Source of the DNA: Bacteroidetes bacterium UBA4416
Lineage (GTDB): Bacteria; Bacteroidota; Bacteroidia; B-17B0; Aurantibacillaceae
Reading direction: 5' to 3'
DNA: 64,000 bases
Assembly: GCA_002390745.1 (NCBI GenBank)
Contig: DGQK01000015.1
Span: 61,594-125,593, forward strand
Shown: positions 7,748 to 15,690 of the stretch, piece after piece
Position numbering within the stretch: the stretch's first letter is position 1
Layout: each line of letters begins with the position of its first letter
Position numbers and translations under genes: made by a program
Notes under the pieces: generated by a model
The model's database searches: none
The model's input: the letters and a program-made list of their open reading frames with translations, nothing else
Told to the model about the DNA's origin: nothing

Positions 7748-8801
7748 CTGGATCGGAAAGCCCTGGCTGGAAGCATTGGGAATTCTGGGAGTTCCCTTCC
7801 TGTGTTGTAGTGTGTTGTTTTTTCTGCCGGTGGAACTCATTCACAATGATGTCTTCCCCGAATCACTCTGGCTTTTTCTCATCGTGTTCATTGATGTAGG
7901 CCATGTCTACAGTACATTCTATAGGACTTACGCTGATAAGGAAACAGTGGCTAAGCACCCGAAATTATTTATCGGTCTTCCCTTGCTGCTGCTGGTGATC
8001 AGCGTATTGCTGCACTCCATCAACAGCTTGTTATTCTGGCGTTGCCTGGCTTACCTCGCAGTATATCATTTCATCAGGCAGCAATATGGTTTCCTGAAAA
8101 TCTATTCCAGGAGAGAGCCTGATAATGAAATACGCCGCCGCATAGCAGCCATCACCATTTATGCGGTGACGGCCCTGCCGGTCCTGTACTGGCATGTATC
8201 ACCGGGAAGGCATTTTACCTGGTTCGTTAAAAACGATTTTATAACAGGGATGGTGCATCCTCTGTTCCCTCTGCTCATTATGGCTGCCTTCTGGCTGGTG
8301 TTAGCAATTTACGGCATTTCGGAGATTGTGTTCAGCATCCGCACCAGGACAATTAATCTTCAGAAAAACCTTGTAGTACTGGGAACGGCTCTGTCGTGGT
8401 ATATTGGCATCGTGTATTATAACAGCGATTTTGTGTTTACGTTTCTCAATGTGGCATGTCACGGAATCCCTTACATGGCTCTTGTGTGGATCCATGGAAA
8501 GAAGCTGAATGCACAAAAGGGTACTTTCCTGAAAGTTGTCTACGGGCGCTTTACACTGTTGCTTTTCCTGCTTCCTTTATGTTTTATTGCGTATATCGAA
8601 GAGGGTTTCTGGGATGCCCTGGTGTGGAAAGAACATGGAGGCTTATTTTCGCTTTTTCAAAACATCCGGGTGTCGCTGCCAAAACAGGCCTTGAATGTCA
8701 TTGTCCCTCTGCTGGCCCTCCCGCAATTGTTCCATTATGTGATTGATGGGTTAATCTGGCGCATCCGCAAGGATCAGTTCAGCTGGACGAAGATGTTGTG
8801 A
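7725..8801 (+). CDS. Polytopic membrane protein with intramembrane histidines
   Basis: This 358-residue protein has about ten hydrophobic helices. Histidines lie within or at the ends of several: GHVYSTFYRTY, YHFIRQQYG, CHGIPY and FHYVIDGLIWR. The spacing resembles metal- or haem-binding membrane enzymes, but no known family motif such as the desaturase HxxHH boxes is complete. It overlaps the end of the FAD oxidase gene by 23 bases, so it is the last gene of the speD operon. The function is unknown; a membrane oxidoreductase or transporter for the operon product would fit. Confidence 0.72.
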   Translation: MLKLQAHNWIGKPWLEALGILGVPFLCCSVLFFLPVELIHNDVFPESLWLFLIVFIDVGHVYSTFYRTYADKETVAKHPKLFIGLPLLLLVISVLLHSINSLLFWRCLAYLAVYHFIRQQYGFLKIYSRREPDNEIRRRIAAITIYAVTALPVLYWHVSPGRHFTWFVKNDFITGMVHPLFPLLIMAAFWLVLAIYGISEIVFSIRTRTINLQKNLVVLGTALSWYIGIVYYNSDFVFTFLNVACHGIPYMALVWIHGKKLNAQKGTFLKVVYGRFTLLLFLLPLCFIAYIEEGFWDALVWKEHGGLFSLFQNIRVSLPKQALNVIVPLLALPQLFHYVIDGLIWRIRKDQFSWTKML

Positions 8802-8837
8802 GTGCACGATACAAAAGCATGATACCCCTTCCGCAAG

Positions 8838-8855
8838 GCCATGCTATAACATGGC
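8838..8855. terminator. Short hairpin between convergent genes
   Basis: GCCATG (8838-8843) faces CATGGC (8850-8855) across a six-base loop in the 68-base gap between two converging genes. There is no clean T-run, so it is at best a weak terminator. Confidence 0.3.
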
Positions 8856-8869
8856 AAAGCCCTTTTGCA

Positions 8870-10174
8870 TTATTTTCCGGAAGGCGGGTCTGACAGGGAA
8901 ATCTCTTTTAAGCCTTTTACCAGAAAATCGAGGTCCTCCAGGTTAGTATACACATTAGGCGAAACACGGATCCCGTTTACCTTTTCGAGGATGGTAGAGC
9001 CGGTATGGATCTTATAGTTTTCAAATAATCTGGCTTCAATCTGCTGCGCCTGCCAGCCTTCGAAGCCGATATGTCCAATGGCGCAGGAATATTGGGGCTT
9101 GAAGGAAGTGGAGAGTTTCACCTTAGGGAAGTTTACCGTTTTTTCCATCCAGTAATCTTTTAAAAACCGCAAACGGGCTTCCTTGCGTTTGGCGCCAATG
9201 ATGTTATGGAAATCGATGGCAGTGCCAATAGCCATTTCAGAGGCAAAAGAGCGCGTTCCCAGGTTTTCAAATTTTTTAATGTCATCGCCATCGGGCTCCG
9301 GACTTGAAAGAAGGGCCCATACCTTTTTTATCTTGTCTTTTCTGATATACATCAAGCCGCTTCCAAAAGGAGCGCCCAGCCACTTGTGCAAAGACGTGGC
9401 GAAATAGTCGGCGCCGGTATCTTCGATTTTATAATCAATATGGGCAAAGGAATGAGCGCCGTCTACAATGACCTCGCATCCTTTCCGGTGTGCCATGTCT
9501 GCAATGGCTCTGCAAGGAACGATATTGCCCGTCCAGTTGATGAGATGCGTGATGTGAACAAGTTTAGTTCTGGGGCTGATGGCGTTCTCATAGAGCTTAA
9601 CGATGGTGGCGTCATCTTCGGCAGGCTGGGGAATGTGGATCCACACCAGCTTTATCTTATCGCGTTTCTCGCGTTGCCTCCAGGCGTTCATCATGTTGGG
9701 ATAATCAAAGGTACTTAAGACCACTTCATCGCCTTCTTTTAGATCCAATCCAAAAATGATACTATTCAATCCTTCCGTGGTATTGCGGTTAATTGCAAGC
9801 TCTTCCGGCATCACACCGCAAAGCTTCGCCAATTTATGGCGAAGGCCTTCTCTCTGCTCATTCAGGATACGCCACATGTAATAGGAAGGAGCCTCGTTGG
9901 AATATTGATAATTGCGGATATGCGCATCCTGAACAACCTTGGGCTGAGGGCTCACCCCGCCGTTATTCAAATTGATCAGGTTAGCCGAAATGGTATAATT
10001 CTGACGGACCCATCCCCAAAAATCCTCGTTTTCAACAGAAGCGTCAAAGCTTTGGTTCTCCAGTTTCGACAACTGCTTTTCCAGGCCCGCGCTGAATTTT
10101 TTATCAATGGTGGAAAACAGATCCAGTGCGCTGAGCGTAGCGGCAGAAGTCAGTAGGAAATTGCGTCGGTTCAT
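8870..10174 (-). CDS. Class V aminotransferase-like PLP enzyme, probably exported
   Basis: The 434-residue fold-type I PLP protein is of the cysteine desulfurase/isopenicillin-N epimerase group. The lysine that binds PLP is in TSLHKWLGAP (Lys264), and the aspartate that contacts the pyridine nitrogen is in VIVDGAHS (Asp238). NRNTTEGLN is the phosphate-binding turn. The N-terminus MNRRNFLLTSAATLSALDLF resembles a Tat-type signal, although the motif is shorter than usual, so periplasmic location is likely but not certain. The substrate cannot be told from the sequence. The gene converges with the speD operon and diverges from a sensor kinase gene; no partner gene adjoins it. Confidence 0.87.
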   Translation of the reverse strand: MNRRNFLLTSAATLSALDLFSTIDKKFSAGLEKQLSKLENQSFDASVENEDFWGWVRQNYTISANLINLNNGGVSPQPKVVQDAHIRNYQYSNEAPSYYMWRILNEQREGLRHKLAKLCGVMPEELAINRNTTEGLNSIIFGLDLKEGDEVVLSTFDYPNMMNAWRQREKRDKIKLVWIHIPQPAEDDATIVKLYENAISPRTKLVHITHLINWTGNIVPCRAIADMAHRKGCEVIVDGAHSFAHIDYKIEDTGADYFATSLHKWLGAPFGSGLMYIRKDKIKKVWALLSSPEPDGDDIKKFENLGTRSFASEMAIGTAIDFHNIIGAKRKEARLRFLKDYWMEKTVNFPKVKLSTSFKPQYSCAIGHIGFEGWQAQQIEARLFENYKIHTGSTILEKVNGIRVSPNVYTNLEDLDFLVKGLKEISLSDPPSGK

Positions 10175-10458
10175 TCGAGGAGGTTAAATGGGTGTGCCGG
10201 GTGCCGGGCTTGATCTTGTTTTCATGCACCGGCAATTAAAGGTAGAAAAGGATTTAAAGAAAGTCAAGTGGTTGCTGAGGGAATCGGACGAACACAGAAA
10301 AGAGTCAAGCTAAATTTTCAGTTTGTTAGAAAAGCGCGGCAACTGGCATAAATGCTGAACGCCAGGGTAACACCCCGCCCCAATCCTGTATATTATCTGA
10401 AATTTTTTTTCGGGAATAAACTGTATCTTCATCCCGAAGATACCCCACTCCCTTGATT

Positions 10459-11688
10459 ATGCTTTTCAGGAAACTTATAAATCTGGGCGCGAATGATAGC
10501 CTGCCCTTTTACGATAAACGGGAGATCAGGATCGTGAACCTTTTCGCATTGATTACCCTGTCGGGACTCTTTATCGGCGTCACGACCCTGTTTTTTATTG
10601 AAGGCAGCTATCCTACACCGGTCGTGCTGTTTTCAACACTTGCCTCTTCCCTGAGCCTTTTGTTCAATGCGCGCGGGATGCACAACGCGGCCACCTATGT
10701 CTTTGTGATTTCCATCAATGTCACCATTTTCATCATCAGCCAGCAGTACGTGATCTCCGTAGCCAATTACCTGTACTTTTTCCCTGTGGTGTTTTGCGTG
10801 GCCCTGGTTCACAATCCTTTCAAAAAGAACATCCGCACTTTTATCTTCTTCTCCATCATTCTGCTTTGCTTTCTCCTGTCGCTCATGCTCGATATTCCTG
10901 CCATGAAGCTGAAAGGCGTTACGGAGAACGATAACCAGGTGCTGCTGATCTACAATGCCGTGCTTACCATCTCGCTCACGATCATCCTGGTTGTGCTGGT
11001 GGTAAGGCTCATCAACCAGCAGAACAATGAGCTGATCCAGAGCCTCAACAAGGAAAAAGAATCGCAGCTGCTGATCGGCAGTTCGCTGAAGGAAAAAGAA
11101 GTATTGCTGGCAGAGATCCAGCACCGCGTGAAGAATAACCTGGCGGTGATCTCAGGTTTACTGAACTTGCAGCTAAACAACGCACAGGGCGAGGAGGCGC
11201 GCCTGCTTCTGCTGGATGCCAAAAACCGCGTCATGAGTATTGCCATGGCCCATGAGCGCCTCTACAAAAAGCAGGACCTTTCCAGGATCAACCTCGGCCA
11301 GTACCTCCAGGAGCTCACGGATGAAATCATCGGCAGCCATAAGCAGGATCATAGCATCCATGTAAGCAAAGAAACGATCGACGTGGATATTCCCATCACC
11401 AAAGCCGTTCCCACAGGCCTCATCGTCAACGAGGTGATTACCAATTCCCTGAAGCATGCATTTACAAAGCATGCGCATAAACCGGCGATTGACCTGAAGA
11501 TGGAGCAGGAACACAATGTGGTCCGGATCACCTTGTGCGACAACGGCATCGGCTTTGGCAATCTGAAAGAGAGAAAAGAGTCGTCGCTGGGGATCAGCCT
11601 TATTGAGTCGCTCGCCAACCAGATCGACGCTGAGATCAACTTTACCAATAAAGCAGGCGCTTGTGTCGTACTGTCTTATTCTGTGTGA
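10459..11688 (+). CDS. Sensor histidine kinase, HisKA_2 family
   Basis: About six membrane helices fill the first 190 residues. A short coiled segment (LINQQNNELIQSLNKEKES) then leads to the dimerisation domain. EIQHRVKNNLAVISGLLNLQ holds the phospho-accepting His222 and marks the HisKA_2 type. The ATP-binding domain has NEVITNSLKHAF (N box) and DNGIGFG (G1 box). No periplasmic sensor domain is evident, so the membrane part itself may sense. No response regulator adjoins it; LytTR- or NarL-type regulators elsewhere in the window are possible partners by class. I chose ATG 10459; a TTG lies six bases upstream. Confidence 0.9.
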   Translation: MLFRKLINLGANDSLPFYDKREIRIVNLFALITLSGLFIGVTTLFFIEGSYPTPVVLFSTLASSLSLLFNARGMHNAATYVFVISINVTIFIISQQYVISVANYLYFFPVVFCVALVHNPFKKNIRTFIFFSIILLCFLLSLMLDIPAMKLKGVTENDNQVLLIYNAVLTISLTIILVVLVVRLINQQNNELIQSLNKEKESQLLIGSSLKEKEVLLAEIQHRVKNNLAVISGLLNLQLNNAQGEEARLLLLDAKNRVMSIAMAHERLYKKQDLSRINLGQYLQELTDEIIGSHKQDHSIHVSKETIDVDIPITKAVPTGLIVNEVITNSLKHAFTKHAHKPAIDLKMEQEHNVVRITLCDNGIGFGNLKERKESSLGISLIESLANQIDAEINFTNKAGACVVLSYSV

Positions 11689-11705
11689 TCAGGAAGCCGA
11701 GACGC

Positions 11706-12566
11706 TTAGTTTTTAATCAGCATTTTCTGACCTGTCAGCGCGCCGTTAATGCTAAGTTTGAGCATATAAACGCCGGGCGCGATATTGGCAGGATAGGCTA
11801 CCTGTTCGGTATGAACTCCAAAGCCTTCTTTGCTCTTAAACAGCGTCGCTATTTCTTTTCCCTGTAAATCATACAACGAAGCACTGACAACAGACTCATT
11901 AAGGAGGCTGTATTGCACGTTGAGTTCATTTGAAGAGGGATTCGGGAAAACATTCAAAGAACCTGATATCGCGTCGATCGCTTGCACGCCTGTAGAAGTA
12001 GTTCCAGTACTTGCGGCAGTCAGCACGAGAGAAGCTGTTTTCATAGCATCGCCCGAGCCATCGTTGCCGTTATTATTCACGGCAAGCCCTGCTACATAAA
12101 TAGCAGCAGTACCTGAGGCCGGGGCTACCCATTGAAAGTTGAAGGTTTTTGAGAACGGGCTTCCCGTGCCTGTCGCGGTTGAAATGTGGGTCGCATTTTT
12201 TCTTGTCCCTGAAGTCAATAGTTTACTTGAACCCGATATCCCGGTCATAACGCCGGCATTTGTTGCCGCGCTTGTGGTTCCGTCTAATATTTCACATCCA
12301 AAGCCAAAATGGCTTAAGGTAGCATGTGTGCATGTGATGCTTACGGTATAGGTTTGTCCCGGCACATACTGGTTGGCAGAAAAAGAAGGAGTAGAAGAGA
12401 TACTGGTGGTTCCCACAGCCGTTCCTGTATTGTGGCATGCCGTGCAGTTAGATTCGCCGGGAGAGCCTGTGCGGCCTGCAATGCCGGTACTGTAGCGGAT
12501 GATGAAAGCAGATGATACCAGCAGGGTACCTATTAAGGAAACACTAAGGAGTAGATTTTTTTTCAT
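11706..12566 (-). CDS. T9SS-sorted extracellular protein with CXXCH-containing Reeler-like domain
   Basis: From ATG 12566 this is a 286-residue secreted protein with a signal peptide (MKKNLLLSVSLIGTLLVSSA). After it comes a region with PGESNCTACHNTG, a CXXCH haem-type motif set in the style of bacterial Reeler domains. A beta-sandwich with SITCTHATLSHFGFGCEI follows. The last 80 residues are a T9SS type A sorting domain, with VFPNPSSNELNVQYSL, LYDLQGKEI and IAPGVYMLKL, so the protein should be secreted and anchored at the cell surface by the type IX system. It is the last gene of a minus-strand cluster with YceI, DUF5777 and haem-motif lipoproteins. Confidence 0.85.
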   Translation of the reverse strand: MKKNLLLSVSLIGTLLVSSAFIIRYSTGIAGRTGSPGESNCTACHNTGTAVGTTSISSTPSFSANQYVPGQTYTVSITCTHATLSHFGFGCEILDGTTSAATNAGVMTGISGSSKLLTSGTRKNATHISTATGTGSPFSKTFNFQWVAPASGTAAIYVAGLAVNNNGNDGSGDAMKTASLVLTAASTGTTSTGVQAIDAISGSLNVFPNPSSNELNVQYSLLNESVVSASLYDLQGKEIATLFKSKEGFGVHTEQVAYPANIAPGVYMLKLSINGALTGQKMLIKN

Positions 12567-12591
12567 GGTTTTTTGTGATATTGGATTAATA

Positions 12592-13134
12592 TTATTTTTT
12601 AAGTGGAACCATTTCTGCATGAAAGGTTACCTGTACGCTTTCCGCAATTTTTTCGACATACAGCGACGGCACTTTGATGTTGTGATCGGCCACCTTCACA
12701 TTGAATTTCGAGTCCAGTATGAGCCTCCCGTCTTTTACGGTAAGAGTGCCTTCGATTGTTCTCGGCACGGTAACGCCATGCATGTCGAGCTTCCCGGCCA
12801 TGTGCACAGGATAGCTGCCGTTTTTAGTATAGTCAACGGTTTCAGTTATCTTCCCGGTGAATGTAGCGTACGGAAACTTCTCACTTTCCACATAATTTTC
12901 ATTATAGTGCTCCTGCATAAAAGCCGATTTGAATGTAAATGCATTTTGTGAGGCCTTTATGGCAAAGTCGCCGGTGGCGGCATTCAGTACGGGTTTGGTT
13001 ACGGTGTTAATGGCATCGATGTTTTCCAGTTTGGTTTCACTGAAGAACATGATTTTGCAGGTTTCGCCTACATAAATTTGTGAATGCATCCTGCTGCAAA
13101 ACAGGATCAAAAAAAGCGCTGTTATTGGTTTCAT
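12592..13134 (-). CDS. YceI family protein
   Basis: This 180-residue protein has a short signal peptide (MKPITALFLILFCSRMHSQ). A lipocalin-like YceI domain follows, showing NAFTFKSAFMQEHYNENYVE, FPYATFTGKI, AGKLDMHGVT and FNVKVADHNIKVPS. YceI domains bind long isoprenoid or amphipathic molecules in the periplasm. The gene is 4 bases from the DUF5777 gene upstream and 25 bases from the T9SS-sorted gene downstream, so the set is almost surely co-transcribed. Its exact ligand is unknown; electron-transfer partners in the cluster hint at a quinone-like lipid. Confidence 0.9.
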   Translation of the reverse strand: MKPITALFLILFCSRMHSQIYVGETCKIMFFSETKLENIDAINTVTKPVLNAATGDFAIKASQNAFTFKSAFMQEHYNENYVESEKFPYATFTGKITETVDYTKNGSYPVHMAGKLDMHGVTVPRTIEGTLTVKDGRLILDSKFNVKVADHNIKVPSLYVEKIAESVQVTFHAEMVPLKK

Positions 13135-13138
13135 GAGT

Positions 13139-14041
13139 TTATTCGGTTTGATGTTTTCCCTGTAAGCTGAATACCCTGGAAATATTAAAGCCCAGCCTTA
13201 TGCCCCAATTGTCCCAGCTCGTGTTTGTGTACATAAAATACTGATCTTCGGTGAGGCCAAAAGAATTGGTGAAATGCAGCTGAAATACATGCCCGCCGGT
13301 TTCCAGGTCGTAGCCAATGCCAAAGCTGTCGTAATACGTGGTGCTGCTGTATTTATTGATGCGATGGCCATACTCAAGCGTAATGGCCTGGCGTTTCGTA
13401 AACTTATAGCGCGTTACAACACCGGCAATAAAGCAATCGTTTTTGTCAAACACACTTTCCACAAGATTCACATGTACCATCGCGGCCGTGAGTTGCAGGG
13501 AAAAGCGCTGGTTGAATTTCCGTCCGATCATAATTTGGTTGCAATACGAAAGCCGGTCCGATATGTTTTGGTATTTATTTTCGCCGTTAATGGTCACATG
13601 TTGTAAAAATGTATGGTATATGCCCGAAAACAGGGTAACACTTACCGGCATACCACCGCCATTGGTGGTTTGCTTCAACAGGCGGTATTTTACAAACGCA
13701 TCGGCAATTTTTTTGCCGGAAGTCCTTCCTATACCAACCATTAAGCGGCTGCCATGGCAGTACTCAAGCGACAGGCGGATATTGGCCCCGCCGTCTATCC
13801 CCCAGGCATTATAAGCGCCGCTGTTAAAATCTCCAAAACGGTGGGAGATCCTGAAGTCCAGGCTTCTGCGGCCTAAGATCTCAACCGTATGGAAATTAAT
13901 GAGCCTGGTGGTTTTAAAAGTAGCTGTGGCGTATTCTTTTTTTGGTGGTTCTTTTACCAGGTTAAGCAGGTCTTCCGGGCTCTGGGCGGGCATCTGTAGC
14001 CCCATAAGAATAATGGCAGGCAGGATTATTTTTTTCATCAT
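13139..14041 (-). CDS. DUF5777 family outer-membrane beta-barrel protein
   Basis: The protein has a signal peptide (MKKIILPAIILMGLQMPAQS) and then alternating amphipathic strands typical of a barrel. Examples are LDFRISHRFGDFNSG, NIRLSLEYCHGSRLMVGIG and AITLEYGHRINKY. The start is chosen at ATG 14041 (ATG 14038 is equally possible). About 300 residues fits DUF5777. These proteins accompany YceI and cytochrome-like lipoproteins in many Bacteroidota, so an outer-membrane conduit or binding role for a redox process is plausible, but no activity is known. Confidence 0.85.
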   Translation of the reverse strand: MMKKIILPAIILMGLQMPAQSPEDLLNLVKEPPKKEYATATFKTTRLINFHTVEILGRRSLDFRISHRFGDFNSGAYNAWGIDGGANIRLSLEYCHGSRLMVGIGRTSGKKIADAFVKYRLLKQTTNGGGMPVSVTLFSGIYHTFLQHVTINGENKYQNISDRLSYCNQIMIGRKFNQRFSLQLTAAMVHVNLVESVFDKNDCFIAGVVTRYKFTKRQAITLEYGHRINKYSSTTYYDSFGIGYDLETGGHVFQLHFTNSFGLTEDQYFMYTNTSWDNWGIRLGFNISRVFSLQGKHQTE

Positions 14042-14045
14042 TGTA

Positions 14046-14435
14046 TTAGTTATTCGGGGCACCGGCGTTTACCCATTTTTTGATTTTTACAATATCGCAT
14101 TCCGGGAGTTTAGCGCCGTTTTGCGGCATCGACTGGGCGCTTCCGTCCTGGGCAACGCTTCCGTAAAGGGTTCCGGACAGGGCATCCGTATGGACGGCAG
14201 CATATGACGTCATATCATGGCCGCTCCCAACCCCATTATGACAGCTTGGTGTGCACCCCGAATTCAGGACCGGGACAATCTGCAGGGAGTAGCTGATAAG
14301 GCCCGAGGTGTCGCAGGTAACCGAAGCATTTGGCAGGGCACTATCGGGATGAAGTTCTTTAAAATTATCATAGTAGCAACTGCTGAGCAGTGCAGCAAAA
14401 AGGAAGGATGAGAGGAAAATGCGTGTGTGTTTCAT
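14046..14435 (-). CDS. Lipoprotein with haem-like CX3CH motif
   Basis: From ATG 14435 this is a 129-residue lipoprotein. The signal peptide ends in a lipobox, ALLSSC. The mature part contains VLNSGCTPSCHNG, in which the two cysteines are three residues apart before the histidine (CX3CH) rather than the normal two. It ends CDIVKIKKWVNAGAPNN. That closing pattern (KIKKWVNAGAP) is the end of the cytochrome c-like domains found in planctomycete and Bacteroidota lipoproteins, so haem or at least a cytochrome fold is expected. It overlaps the context of the neighbouring similar lipoprotein and DUF5777 gene (4-base gap). Confidence 0.82.
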   Translation of the reverse strand: MKHTRIFLSSFLFAALLSSCYYDNFKELHPDSALPNASVTCDTSGLISYSLQIVPVLNSGCTPSCHNGVGSGHDMTSYAAVHTDALSGTLYGSVAQDGSAQSMPQNGAKLPECDIVKIKKWVNAGAPNN

Positions 14436-14436
14436 G

Positions 14437-14799
14437 TCAGTTATTTTTTGCCCCCTGTCCGATCCATACATAGATCCGGAGAATTTGATCTTCGCTGAGT
14501 TGGTCATATGGCTTTAGGGGCATACGGTTTTCTTCGCTGTAGCTTTTCAGCGAAGTGTATACCTGGCTGTTTTCAGGAGAGCCTGCTGTGATCCCGCCAC
14601 GCAATAAGCCCTCGTAGGTAGTTAAATCGAATTTTCTGTGCCCGCTTGTGCCATGGCATCCGCTGAATGCGCAATTGGAGCTTATGATAGGTGAAATATC
14701 ACGGCTATAACTTACTTCGTTCAGGCTATCGAACGACGTTTTGTGTTTGCAGGCAGTCAAAAAAGCAACAGCCAAAACAATGCAGCATGCATTCTTCAT
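14437..14799 (-). CDS. Lipoprotein with haem-like CX4CH motif
   Basis: The 120-residue lipoprotein has a signal with lipobox FLTAC (Cys17). Its cytochrome-like domain has SYSRDISPIISSNCAFSGCH (cysteines four residues apart, CX4CH), then FDLTTYEGLLRGG and MPL at the expected sixth-ligand position. It closes with LRIYVWIGQGAKNN. It looks like a diverged paralogue of the gene just downstream, one base away. As the first gene of the minus-strand cluster, its promoter should lie in the 203-base gap shared with the two-component system at 15003. Confidence 0.82.
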   Translation of the reverse strand: MKNACCIVLAVAFLTACKHKTSFDSLNEVSYSRDISPIISSNCAFSGCHGTSGHRKFDLTTYEGLLRGGITAGSPENSQVYTSLKSYSEENRMPLKPYDQLSEDQILRIYVWIGQGAKNN

Positions 14800-14852
14800 A
14801 AAAAGATCATTGTAAGATTTTATGGGGCTAAATTGATTACAAAACTAAGGCT

Positions 14853-14872
14853 AGATTCTGAAGAGATTCTGA
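14853..14872. promoter_or_regulatory. Direct repeat, likely OmpR-family operator
   Basis: AGATTCTGA occurs twice (14853-14861 and 14864-14872) with starts 11 bases apart, about one helical turn. Tandem half-sites at this spacing are typical of OmpR/PhoB winged-helix regulators. It lies 54-73 bases before the start of the minus-strand cytochrome-like cluster and 131 bases before the OmpR-type regulator gene, so it could serve either. Confidence 0.5.
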
Positions 14873-15002
14873 GTTATTATTTAAAATCCGTATAAATAAA
14901 ACTTTCTGTAGTTATTTTGAACTTTGGGCAGTTTGCACCTAAAAATGAAAATCCTTGGTTTACAGAATAGAAAATGTCAACTATTTTCCTGAATTTTAAG
15001 CT

Positions 15003-15680
15003 ATGAATATTCTTATTGTTGAGGATGAAGTAAATCTGGCGAAAGAAATTGCGGAATATTTATCAGATTTTAAATACCATTGCCAGCAGGCTTACCGTTA
15101 TGATGAATCCCTCAGGCTCCTTGAGGAATGCGAATTTGCCGTTATTTTGCTGGATCTGAAATTGCCGGACGGAAACGGTATAAACCTGATCCATTATGTG
15201 AAGAGAAAAAAAATTCCTTCCGGTATTATTGTCCTCTCTGCCAACGATGAGCTTGACCTGCGGATACATGCATTGGATGCCGGGGCAGATGACTTTTTGA
15301 TCAAGCCGTTTCATTTATCGGAGCTAAACGCCAGGCTGAAAGCACTCATCAGGAGAAACTTTCACAAGGGAGAAAACGTGATCACATATAACGAAATAAA
15401 AGTCGACGTTCCTAAATTGTCGGTTACCATTCATGACAAGCCCATACTGCTTACCGGCAAGGAATACGATCTGTTGCTTTATTTTATCGCTAATGCCGGG
15501 AAGGTAATTACCAAAGATGCGATCAGCTACAGTGTTTGGAATAGCCATTCAGATATGGATGTTTCCAATGAGATCATCTATACCCATATCAAAAACCTTA
15601 GGAAAAAGTTGGTTGCCATGGGCTGTAAAGACTACATCCAATCCGTGTATAGCATAGGTTATAAATTCGATCATCGCTAA
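15003..15680 (+). CDS. OmpR-family response regulator
   Basis: The receiver domain (residues 1-115) shows the acidic pocket VEDE, the phospho-accepting aspartate in VILLDLKLPDGNG (about Asp51), the switch residue in IIVLSAND, and Lys in FLIKPFH. The winged-helix DNA-binding domain follows (about 125-225), with TGKEYDLLLYFIANAGKVIT and HIKNLRKKL, ending in YSIGYKF. It is 225 residues, normal for the family. Its kinase is the next gene, 10 bases downstream. A direct repeat at 14853 upstream is a candidate binding site. Confidence 0.95.
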   Translation: MNILIVEDEVNLAKEIAEYLSDFKYHCQQAYRYDESLRLLEECEFAVILLDLKLPDGNGINLIHYVKRKKIPSGIIVLSANDELDLRIHALDAGADDFLIKPFHLSELNARLKALIRRNFHKGENVITYNEIKVDVPKLSVTIHDKPILLTGKEYDLLLYFIANAGKVITKDAISYSVWNSHSDMDVSNEIIYTHIKNLRKKLVAMGCKDYIQSVYSIGYKFDHR

Positions 15681-15690
15681 GATCTGTTCC

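Noticed and set aside
10409..10438. Inverted repeat TTCGGGA/TCCCGAA before the HisKA_2 kinase gene
   Set aside because: Arms of seven bases around a 16-base spacer are short and A/T-flanked; no regulator could be tied to it.
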